Below, one piece after another: positions 17,456 through 25,030 of a stretch of 64,000 nucleotides of DNA. Source of the stretch: Bacteroidales bacterium. GTDB lineage: Bacteria; Bacteroidota; Bacteroidia; Bacteroidales; Lentimicrobiaceae. Numbering within the stretch: position 1 is the first letter of the stretch; the number at the start of each line of letters is the position of its first letter. The notes below the pieces were generated by a model, which was not told the origin of the DNA, searched no databases, and saw only the letters and a list, made by a program, of their open reading frames with translations. The translations under genes were made by a program, and so were the position numbers. Location: the NCBI GenBank assembly GCA_016709025.1, contig JADJEQ010000040.1, positions 62,001 through 126,000 of the forward strand, in the 5' to 3' direction.

Positions 17456-17927
17456 TTACACCCCCTGTGTGAATTTTATAACCATCTTCGCATCGAGATT
17501 ATATTCATCTACCCCGTATGATTATGTAATTAAATTGCCATACAATATCAATTTCAAAATATATGTATATTTAAATTGTTCATTATCACTATTTTACAAT
17601 TTTCAAAAAATAAGAATTTCTTGTAACTAAAACATTAACATTTCTTTAACAGCCCCTGCACCTGCGATTGCTTGACATCGGATATATGATGATGTAATTT
17701 TACATTTTTACAGTCCTGCACAAAAAAGTTTTTACTATTTACACAATTGAGCGATGATTTACATTTTACTTGTAAAATATATTTACATGTAACTTACTTC
17801 TTGTTCTATTGTAAAAATACTTCCGGGACATAATTATCATCATTCACTTTTTATTCTTTTTTCATCAACCGGAGTAAGCTGAAAATCCGTAACCAAGAGT
17901 AAGCCAAATATTTAAAATACTGATTTT
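17456..17927 (+). promoter_or_regulatory. AT-rich upstream region with clustered TGTAA/TTACA palindromes
   Basis: A 472-bp gap, very AT-rich, without coding potential. Three inverted repeats of one theme cluster in it: TGTAATTTTACA (17693-17704), ATTTTACTTGTAAAAT (17763-17778) and TTACATGTAA (17783-17792). Further half-sites lie nearby. Such clustering before a gene suggests a multi-site operator for a dimeric regulator; the regulator is unknown. Confidence 0.5.
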
Positions 17928-19811
17928 ATGAATTATACATTTAGAGGAAATCTCTGCGGATTTTTGTGCGAAGAATGCAATGAACCGATTTCAGGAGTAG
18001 AAGTGCGTTTGTACCTGCCCTGGCAAAAGGAAAACATAACTGAGAATGCCATTGCCAGCACAAAAGACACATTCAGGCTGGTTACCAAAGAGGAACAGGC
18101 CGCCAGGGAAAAGTTACTGATCGGAACTGCCAAAACAGACGAAAAAGGCAATTACGAATTTACAGTGGATGAAAAGTACAGCAAAACGGCTTTCGACATC
18201 GACTTCATCTGTGGCACTGTACCCCGCACACCGCCGAAACCACCCCGAAAAGAACCCGTACAGTTTCACCTCACCACTGTTTTCCCGCAATGGCGCCTGA
18301 ACCGGGAACAGGAATACTACTTTTTCCAGTGGGATTACTGCCTGTCGGCAAGATGGTGGTGTTATATCCGGGGCTATTTCTTTGACGCCTGGGTGATCTG
18401 CGGCTACCTCCGCAACTGCGAAACCGGGGCACCGATTGCAAAAGCCAGTATAACGGCATGGGACGCCGATTTTCTGACCGATGACAATCTGGGCAGCGCC
18501 ATTACAGATTCAAGCGGTCACTTCAGGATTGACTATACTTCGATCCAGTTTAAACAAACATTTTTATCGCCCTGGATAAATCTGGAAACTGATCCCGGTG
18601 CTCCGCTCACCTTCCAGAGTGGTCCCGATGTCTATTTCAAAGCAGAAATAGGCGGTGTAAACTTAATTGATGAAACTTCTGCGAATAGCCGGAAGAATGT
18701 GGGTTACTGCCTGTGCGTTAATCTGTGTACCAAAATTAACGTAGGTGATCCCGGGATTGAATTCCCGAGTGCCTGGACAGGAATTGGCATGGCATTCAAC
18801 ATTTCAACCGGAGCGGGAGTTAAGGATTTTGATGTGGATGGATATGCAGGAGCCAGTTCAGGAAAATTTGCCCTGAGCAGTGTTATCCGGCTCACCGGAC
18901 AGGCAGCGCCCAAAGCAAGCAGTGGCAATCCGATTGAATACCGCTTCCTGGTGAGTCACGTTACTTCACCGAATGGCGGACCAGCACCTGCATTGGGGAA
19001 TTTTTCGAAGATCATCGGCGTTACACCCGGCTTGTTTGTTGCAGGCACCGTCGCCAAACTGATGCTAAAAGTTTTCCCTTTTACCGTTTATGATGTCATC
19101 AGTGATCAAAGTGACTTTGATGCTGAAGGATGGTTCGATGTTAATCTGGCTGTTCAGCGAACACTTATCGACAACAGCATTCCGGTTGCCGATCTGAATG
19201 ACTATTGGTTTATCGATGAAGACACCCTGATTTCGCTCAACACCGCTGAACTGACCACTGCCCCGGATGTACCTGCCGGAGCCGCAAATGCAGGTCAACC
19301 GGTACCGGCAGCCAATAAGATTCCCATCGAAAAAATCGCCATTCGTTTCGAAATCAGAGAGGTGGTGAATAAACCCCTCAACCAGTTCAACATCATCCCG
19401 GGAAGCGGTAAAACACTGAATTCGGCTGTTGTCAACAACAATCCTATGTTTTTCAAACTCGCGATCACCGAATTGGAAACGCTGGGCAGTTGCACCCCGA
19501 TCAATGGAACGCTTCATGCGAAATATACGATCTACCATCCACACCTCAGGGCAGCCTATATGCACCTGAACAACAACAGCAACACGGTGAGCCGGTATAT
19601 TACAGGTGATGGATTCCTGACACTCAGCGGCAACATCAATCCGCTTGTCGACGGCAATGCCAACAACAGCCTGCAATTGAATAACCCACCCAACGACATG
19701 GTAAGGTGTACCTACTCACTCAAGCTGAATGCACAGGCGAGGCTGCACAATGGCGACAGCGCCTGGTCGTATAGCGGACCACTGGAACAGTTGTTTTTCT
19801 ATGACATTTAA
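17928..19811 (+). CDS. Large protein with transthyretin/carboxypeptidase-regulatory-like domains
   Basis: A 627-aa protein without signal peptide or membrane helix. The N terminus (RGNLCGFLCEECNEPISGVE, three Cys in eight residues) begins a beta-sandwich of the carboxypeptidase regulatory-like type (~5-100; TAKTDEKGNYEFTVDEKYSK). A second such domain follows at ~155-225 (VICGYLRNCETGAPIAKASI, then AITDSSGHFRIDY). The remaining ~400 residues are beta-rich and unassigned. The domain type implies adhesion or structural work. Secretion by a non-Sec route, or cytoplasmic assembly with the DUF2235 and membrane-anchored neighbours, is possible but unproven. Base composition is higher in GC than the small secreted genes upstream. 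Confidence 0.65.
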   Translation: MNYTFRGNLCGFLCEECNEPISGVEVRLYLPWQKENITENAIASTKDTFRLVTKEEQAAREKLLIGTAKTDEKGNYEFTVDEKYSKTAFDIDFICGTVPRTPPKPPRKEPVQFHLTTVFPQWRLNREQEYYFFQWDYCLSARWWCYIRGYFFDAWVICGYLRNCETGAPIAKASITAWDADFLTDDNLGSAITDSSGHFRIDYTSIQFKQTFLSPWINLETDPGAPLTFQSGPDVYFKAEIGGVNLIDETSANSRKNVGYCLCVNLCTKINVGDPGIEFPSAWTGIGMAFNISTGAGVKDFDVDGYAGASSGKFALSSVIRLTGQAAPKASSGNPIEYRFLVSHVTSPNGGPAPALGNFSKIIGVTPGLFVAGTVAKLMLKVFPFTVYDVISDQSDFDAEGWFDVNLAVQRTLIDNSIPVADLNDYWFIDEDTLISLNTAELTTAPDVPAGAANAGQPVPAANKIPIEKIAIRFEIREVVNKPLNQFNIIPGSGKTLNSAVVNNNPMFFKLAITELETLGSCTPINGTLHAKYTIYHPHLRAAYMHLNNNSNTVSRYITGDGFLTLSGNINPLVDGNANNSLQLNNPPNDMVRCTYSLKLNAQARLHNGDSAWSYSGPLEQLFFYDI

Positions 19812-19837
19812 AAATCTGCAGGGGCTTTGCGGGTAAT

Positions 19838-19869
19838 CGTAAGGGACGTTGCGTTCAACGCCCCTTACG
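19838..19869. repeat. REP-like palindrome between convergent genes
   Basis: Arms CGTAAGGGACGTTG and CAACGCCCCTTACG (one mismatch) enclose a 4-nt loop. It lies between the convergent ends of the genes at 17928 (+) and 19871 (-), where it could act as a bidirectional stop. It is similar in design to the palindromes at 35041 and 55732. Confidence 0.7.
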
Positions 19870-19870
19870 G

Positions 19871-21190
19871 TTATGTCCAGAATTCATATAAATCGTCTTT
19901 GCTTTCCCTCTCTTTAATTACCTCAAAAGTCATCGTACCGGGCCGGTATCCGATGACTTTGGGTATCTGCCTGCTGTTGTAACGCGACCACATGCTTAAG
20001 GTATAAGCCCCTGCATCGTGTATCAGAAGAAAATCCCCTTCTGCAGCAACCGGTAATTCCAGATCTTTAGCGATCACGTCACCGGCGAAGCAAAGAGGTC
20101 CGGCTACAATGTACTTATTCTTGTCCTTACCTCTTTTCAGCTCACCATCTTTTCCGGCAAGGCTGATGTGATGATGCCAGTCGCCCGGATTGTAGCACTT
20201 TCGCAGGAAAAGGTCCGCTCCTACATGTGTCATCGCTATATTGTACGTGCGCTCTCTTTTCACATACTCAATTTTTGATGCAACCCAGGCTGAATTCGCA
20301 TAAATGTATCGCCCGAATTCGGTGATCAGCCTGAACTGACCGTTAAAAAGTTCGCTGCAATCTTTTAAAAGCAGTTTATGATAGGCTTCCATCGTAATTG
20401 GGTCCCCGGAAGGATCATAGGATACAGGCAGACCTCCGCCGATGTCAAAAGTATCAACCGGCTTGCCACCGGGCATCTTCTTCAGTTCTTGGTTAACCTC
20501 CCTGGTGAAGTTCAGTGCTTTTTTTATTCCTTTCAGCATCAGATGAACTTCGCAACCCTGAGAGCCTATATGAACATGTACACCTTTCAGCCAACTGTAT
20601 TTCAAATAGTATTCCATGAGTTTATCATGGTTGTCATCGAGTGGTACACCGAATTTCGAAATCGTATCTGCAACACTTGTGGAAACTATTGTACCTGTGC
20701 CTACCTGCGGGTTTATTCTCAATCCGACTGAACTGCCTGATTTCAGTATTTTCAGAAGATCATCAATCCTGTCAAGTTCATCAAATGAGTCGGCATTGAT
20801 GTAAACACCGAGTTTCAACGCATATTCAATCTCATGCCTGGTTTTACACGGAGAGTCAAAAACAATATTTTCCGGAGCAAATCCGGCCTTTTCAGCCAGG
20901 TAAAGCTCGGGGAGACTGGCCACCTCTACGCCCGCTCCAAGCTCTTTAACTATATTCAAGGCAGCCGGCAAGGGATTTGCTTTAACCGCGATGGCATGAA
21001 GTGTTGACGGGGGAAACAGATTTTTCAGGCCAAGTATCCGGTCTTCAGGGAAGGACAGGTCATAAAAAATTACCGCCGTATCTTCTCCGGAAATTAATCC
21101 ATCCTGTTTTAAAGCAATACTCAGCGTTTTACACATCTCAGCTTCAGAAAGCCGGGCCTTTATCGAATGATCTTTTACAGGTTTGTTCAT
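19871..21190 (-). CDS. PLP-dependent decarboxylase (diaminopimelate/ornithine decarboxylase family)
   Basis: A 439-aa protein of the fold-type III alanine-racemase-like decarboxylases. The cofactor lysine is Lys70 in HAIAVKANPLPAAL. Further signatures are GVHVHIGSQGCE, DIGGGLPVSYD, TEFGRYIY and the cofactor/active-site segment GPLCFAGDVIAKD followed by DAGAYTLSMWSRYN. These are the LysA/SpeC-type motifs. The substrate cannot be fixed from sequence: the family covers meso-diaminopimelate, ornithine, arginine and carboxynorspermidine, and this member lacks a clear lysA context. It is a single gene convergent with the gene ending at 19811. Confidence 0.85.
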   Translation of the reverse strand: MNKPVKDHSIKARLSEAEMCKTLSIALKQDGLISGEDTAVIFYDLSFPEDRILGLKNLFPPSTLHAIAVKANPLPAALNIVKELGAGVEVASLPELYLAEKAGFAPENIVFDSPCKTRHEIEYALKLGVYINADSFDELDRIDDLLKILKSGSSVGLRINPQVGTGTIVSTSVADTISKFGVPLDDNHDKLMEYYLKYSWLKGVHVHIGSQGCEVHLMLKGIKKALNFTREVNQELKKMPGGKPVDTFDIGGGLPVSYDPSGDPITMEAYHKLLLKDCSELFNGQFRLITEFGRYIYANSAWVASKIEYVKRERTYNIAMTHVGADLFLRKCYNPGDWHHHISLAGKDGELKRGKDKNKYIVAGPLCFAGDVIAKDLELPVAAEGDFLLIHDAGAYTLSMWSRYNSRQIPKVIGYRPGTMTFEVIKERESKDDLYEFWT

Positions 21191-21489
21191 TCAGGTTTTT
21201 GTGAATGAGAAAAATTCTTTTCAGAAGAATAATTACAATCAGAAAGGGTCAAAAACTATAAAAACAACAATTTCAACTCTTTTATCGAATTCAGTTTTTC
21301 TTCCGGATACTTCCTTTATTATTCAGGAAACAACTCAGGCAGTTTAAACGAAATCATCCGGAATAAACCATAAAGTGAATTCATCAAACCAGGATATTTA
21401 ATGAACCCATGTTTTTGGAACTCTGTTTGTTCAGCACAGAATACTGTAAAAATCAAATTGTTTTTTCTGCAAACAAAACCCCTCAATGC

Positions 21490-21519
21490 TTGTTGAAGCG
21501 GTGTAAATTTCTAAATTTG
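21490..21519 (+). promoter_or_regulatory. Bacteroidetes-type promoter upstream of lpdA
   Basis: TTG (21490-21492), 19 bp, then TAAATTTG (21512-21519) fit the -33/-7 consensus well. It implies a leader of about 165 nt before lpdA. The rest of the 502-bp gap (21191-21692) shows no gene. Confidence 0.6.
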
Positions 21520-21692
21520 CAATCACTAATCCAGCCCCTTTGGGAATAAATTTCCCTATACCGCAAACGGACCGGTTTATCTGCAAAGGTATCAACACTT
21601 ATCAATGATACAACAATAATAACCCGGCGATTGTGGTAGTTTAGCGATCTGGTGTCATCATTTTTTTAGAATCGCATTAAAAAAGATAATCT

Positions 21693-23084
21693 ATGAATTA
21701 CGATGTAATTGTAATTGGCTCAGGTCCGGGTGGTTATGTTGCCGCCATCAGGGCATCACAACTGGGGTTAAAAGTTGGCGTTGTTGAACGTTCTGAACTG
21801 GGGGGCATCTGCCTCAACTGGGGCTGCATCCCGACCAAAGCCCTGCTCAAAAGTGCACAGGTGTTCGAATATGCAAAACATGCCGCGGATTATGGTATCA
21901 GCATCAGTGGTGAAGTAAATGCTGATTTCGATGCCATCGTTAAGCGCAGCCGCGGTGTAGCCGATGGCATGAGCAAAGGCATTCAGTTCCTTTTTAAGAA
22001 AAATAAGATTGATCATATCGCAGGCACCGGTAAGTTAAAGCCGGGCAAAACCGTTGAAGTCACCGATGCGGATGGCAAAAAAACCGACTTCCAGGCGGGT
22101 CATATCATTCTTGCGACGGGTGCCCGATCGCGCGAGCTGCCCAACCTGAAACAGGATGGCAAAAAAATCATCGGTTACCGCGAAGCCATGACCCTGCCTA
22201 AAAAGCCGGAAAGTATGGTCGTCGTAGGTTCGGGGGCAATCGGTTCCGAATTCGCCTATTTCTACAATGCCATCGGTACAAAAGTAACTCTGGTAGAGTT
22301 TATGCCGAATGTAGTTCCGGTTGAGGATGAAGAAGTATCCAAACAGCTTGAGCGCAGCTTCAAGAAAGCCGGTATGAAGGTGATGACTTCCTCTACTGTT
22401 GAATCGGTTGATGCAACGGGCGACCTTTGCAAGGTTACTGTGAAAACAAAAAAAGGGGAAGAGATTATTGAGGCTGAAATCGTCCTTTCTGCCGTTGGTA
22501 TTGCTACCAACCTTGAAGGGCTGGGTCTGGAAGAAACCGGCGTGAAAACCGATAAGGGCAAGGTTGAAGTTGATGATTATTACCGCACCAATGTGGAGGG
22601 TGTTTATGCCATCGGCGACATCGTGCATGGTCCCGCGCTGGCTCACGTAGCTTCGCATGAAGGGATCATCTGTGTTGAGAAAATTGCAGGCAAACATGTG
22701 GAGCCCCTGGACTATGGCAATATACCGGGTTGCACCTACACGCATCCTGAAATAGCATCAGTTGGCATGACCGAAAAGGCTGCCCGTGATGCAGGATACG
22801 ACGTCAAAGTCGGAAAATTCCCCTATTCGGCCTCTGGTAAAGCCAGTGCATCCGGATCGAAAGATGGGTTTGTCAAGGTAATTTTTGATGCAAAATACGG
22901 TGAATGGTTGGGAGCACATCTGATTGGCGACAATGTTACTGAAATGATTGCCGAGGTTGTCGTTGCGCGAAAACTTGAAACTACAGGCGAAGAGATCATC
23001 AAGGCGGTTCACCCCCACCCCACTATGTCGGAAGCGATTATGGAAGCGGTGGCTGCCGCTTACGATGAAGTTATTCATTTATAA
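21693..23084 (+). CDS. lpdA: Dihydrolipoyl dehydrogenase (E3)
   Basis: A 463-aa flavoprotein that reoxidises the dihydrolipoyl groups of 2-oxoacid dehydrogenase and glycine-cleavage complexes, passing electrons to NAD+. Visible motifs: the FAD-binding GSGPGGYVAAI at residues 9-19; the redox disulfide Cys40/Cys45 in GGICLNWGCIPTK; the NAD-binding segment VVGSGAIGSEFA; the second FAD motif YAIGDI; and the active-site HPHPTMSE near the C terminus. Length is standard. No E1 or E2 gene is adjacent. A simple-repeat tract follows at once, and rfbC lies 220 bp downstream. Confidence 0.96.
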   Translation: MNYDVIVIGSGPGGYVAAIRASQLGLKVGVVERSELGGICLNWGCIPTKALLKSAQVFEYAKHAADYGISISGEVNADFDAIVKRSRGVADGMSKGIQFLFKKNKIDHIAGTGKLKPGKTVEVTDADGKKTDFQAGHIILATGARSRELPNLKQDGKKIIGYREAMTLPKKPESMVVVGSGAIGSEFAYFYNAIGTKVTLVEFMPNVVPVEDEEVSKQLERSFKKAGMKVMTSSTVESVDATGDLCKVTVKTKKGEEIIEAEIVLSAVGIATNLEGLGLEETGVKTDKGKVEVDDYYRTNVEGVYAIGDIVHGPALAHVASHEGIICVEKIAGKHVEPLDYGNIPGCTYTHPEIASVGMTEKAARDAGYDVKVGKFPYSASGKASASGSKDGFVKVIFDAKYGEWLGAHLIGDNVTEMIAEVVVARKLETTGEEIIKAVHPHPTMSEAIMEAVAAAYDEVIHL

Positions 23085-23142
23085 TTTCGGATTTCGGATT
23101 GCGGATTGCGGATCGCGGATTTGCGGATTGCGGATTGGGATT
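23085..23142. repeat. Tandem 8-bp GGATTGCG/GGATTTCG repeat
   Basis: Begins at the lpdA stop codon region and consists of repeated GGATTTCG, GGATTGCG and GGATCGCG words. The same words occur on the opposite strand before prfA (47400-47610). Confidence 0.85.
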
Positions 23143-23190
23143 TACGGCCGGGGGATTGATTTAATTTTTAATTTCCAAATTCCTCCTCTT

Positions 23191-23257
23191 ACCTCTACCT
23201 CCGACCTCCGACCTCCGACCTCCGACCTCCGACCTCCGACCTCCGACCTCCGACCTC
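23191..23257. repeat. Tandem 7-bp repeat CCTCCGA
   Basis: About eight perfect head-to-tail copies of a 7-bp CCTCCGA unit, intergenic, between lpdA and rfbC. Confidence 0.9.
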
Positions 23258-23304
23258 ATTAAGATTATAAAGCGTTTTGACATAATCATTAAATAGATTT
23301 AACA

Positions 23305-23847
23305 ATGGAAATCGTCCCGACTGAAATACCCGATGTACTGATCATCAAGCCGCAGGTTTTTGCGGATGAACGCGGCTACTTTTTCGAGTCGTACAGCAAG
23401 CAGAAATTCATGAATGCCGGCATTGACGCCAATTTTGTTCAGGACAACGAAAGCAAGTCGATGAAAGGTGTACTCCGTGGACTGCATTTTCAGAAACCAC
23501 CTTTTGCGCAGGGCAAACTGGTAAGGGTGATGCGGGGAGCTGTTCTTGACGTAGCGGTTGACCTGCGACATGGTTCTCCATGGTACGGCAAATGGGCGGC
23601 CATAGAACTTACCGAGCACAACAAATGGATGTACTGGGTTCCGCCCGGATTTGCCCACGGGTTTCTGACACTGGAAGACAATACGGTTTTCTTTTACAAG
23701 TGTACCAACATCTACAACAAAGAATCAGAAGGCAGTGTAAGGTGGGATGATCCTGACCTAAACATCAACTGGGGCAATCCGAATCCCATACTCTCAGCCA
23801 AAGATCAGGTTGCCCCGATGTTCAAGGACTTAGGCAAAATATTTTAA
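23305..23847 (+). CDS. rfbC: dTDP-4-dehydrorhamnose 3,5-epimerase
   Basis: A 180-aa cupin enzyme that converts dTDP-4-dehydro-6-deoxyglucose to dTDP-4-dehydrorhamnose in rhamnose biosynthesis. Family motifs: ADERGYFFESY, the catalytic-base His61 in GVLRGLHFQ, VRVMRGAVLDVAVDLR, and the PPGFAHGFLTL segment, with normal length. The other rhamnose-pathway genes (rfbA, B, D) are not in the window, so this copy is isolated. It is followed by a good terminator. Confidence 0.95.
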   Translation: MEIVPTEIPDVLIIKPQVFADERGYFFESYSKQKFMNAGIDANFVQDNESKSMKGVLRGLHFQKPPFAQGKLVRVMRGAVLDVAVDLRHGSPWYGKWAAIELTEHNKWMYWVPPGFAHGFLTLEDNTVFFYKCTNIYNKESEGSVRWDDPDLNINWGNPNPILSAKDQVAPMFKDLGKIF

Positions 23848-23875
23848 GCTTCTGATTTCCAATATTTACCATGAG

Positions 23876-23912
23876 AAGACCGGCTCTTTTAAAAGAAGGC
23901 CGGTCTTTTAGC
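23876..23912 (+). terminator. Rho-independent terminator after rfbC
   Basis: The stem AAGACCGGC / GCCGGTCTT (with inner TTTT/AAAA pairing) is followed by TTTTA. It lies 29 bp past the rfbC stop. Confidence 0.8.
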
Positions 23913-23987
23913 AAACTAAAACCCAATCAAACACGTTAACCTGCAGTAAGTATTTCCTTTCTGTAACCAAACTAAACAAACTCCGGG

Positions 23988-25013
23988 ATGAAAAGTAAAA
24001 AATCCATCTATCTGCTATCGGCTTTCTCACTGCTGACCATTGCAACCATTTTCCTCTGTTATACAGATAAAAGTCAGGATAATGATAAACAGTACAATGA
24101 AGCTTTTACAGCCCACAACCAGGCCTATGCGATTGCAATACCTGATAAAATGGATTTTGCCGGCGAAGAAGTTGCTCTTGACCTTTTTTATGTGCGTGAA
24201 GGACTCGACAAGGAATTGCTGGTAAATGCCTACTGGCATTCGAACACCATCCAATTGCTGAAACGTGCGGCACGATATTTTCCGCAAATTGAACCCATTC
24301 TTAAAAAAAACAATGTTCCCGATGATTTCAAATACCTGGCTTTGATTGAAAGTGGACTGACCAATGTGGTTTCACCTTCCAATGCCAGTGGATTCTGGCA
24401 GTTTCTCGATAAAACCGCCAGGCAATACGGACTGGAAGTTACTGAACAGGTTGACGAACGTTATCATATTGCAAAATCTACCGAGGCAGCATGCAAATAC
24501 CTGAAAGCAGCTCATGCGCAGTACAACAACTGGACACTTGCTGCTGCGTCGTACAATGCAGGTCAGGGAAGGATCAGCCGTGAATGGGAACGTCAGAAAA
24601 CCAGGGACTATTACGATCTCTATCTCAACGCTGAAACGACCCGATATATATACAGAATACTGGCAATCAAACTTTTATGTGAAAATCCGGCAAGATATGG
24701 CTTTTATCTGCGAAACAAGGACCTTTACCCTCCGATTGCAACATACAGCATAACTATTGACACCAGTATCGCAGATCTCGTTAACTTTGCGGCGCAAAAT
24801 AAAGTCAACTACAGAATCCTGAAAGAATTCAATCCGTGGCTGCGAACCGACCAGCTAAAGGTGATGCCGGGCAAATCATACCGCATTGACCTTCCGGAAG
24901 AAAACTCAATCTATTACAGCCGGTTGCTGAAACAGGTGAAAGATCCGGATGTCATAAAAGGTATGGAAACAGGGGAAACAGGGGAAGCAGCGAAAACAGG
25001 CACAATAAAATAA
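23988..25013 (+). CDS. Lytic transglycosylase (MltD-like)
   Basis: A 341-aa exported protein with an N-terminal hydrophobic segment (IYLLSAFSLLTIATIFLC; the Cys might be lipidated). The SLT domain spans ~95-235. The catalytic Glu121 lies in FKYLALIESGL, followed by SNASGFWQFLDKTARQYGL and LAAASYNAGQGRI, which are diagnostic of family 1 transglycosylases. These cleave peptidoglycan glycan strands, leaving 1,6-anhydro ends. The C-terminal ~70 residues (SITIDTSIADLVNFAAQNKV) resemble a LysM-like or peptidoglycan-binding segment. uvrA begins 17 bp downstream, so the two are probably co-transcribed. Confidence 0.9.
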   Translation: MKSKKSIYLLSAFSLLTIATIFLCYTDKSQDNDKQYNEAFTAHNQAYAIAIPDKMDFAGEEVALDLFYVREGLDKELLVNAYWHSNTIQLLKRAARYFPQIEPILKKNNVPDDFKYLALIESGLTNVVSPSNASGFWQFLDKTARQYGLEVTEQVDERYHIAKSTEAACKYLKAAHAQYNNWTLAAASYNAGQGRISREWERQKTRDYYDLYLNAETTRYIYRILAIKLLCENPARYGFYLRNKDLYPPIATYSITIDTSIADLVNFAAQNKVNYRILKEFNPWLRTDQLKVMPGKSYRIDLPEENSIYYSRLLKQVKDPDVIKGMETGETGEAAKTGTIK

Positions 25014-25030
25014 AGAAGGAATAACCGTAA

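Noticed and set aside
19065..19676. 203-codon frame antisense to the 627-aa protein
   Set aside because: Shadow frame; the plus-strand gene has coherent domains.
22035..22745. 236-codon frame antisense to lpdA
   Set aside because: Shadow of a GC-richer conserved gene; composition not protein-like.
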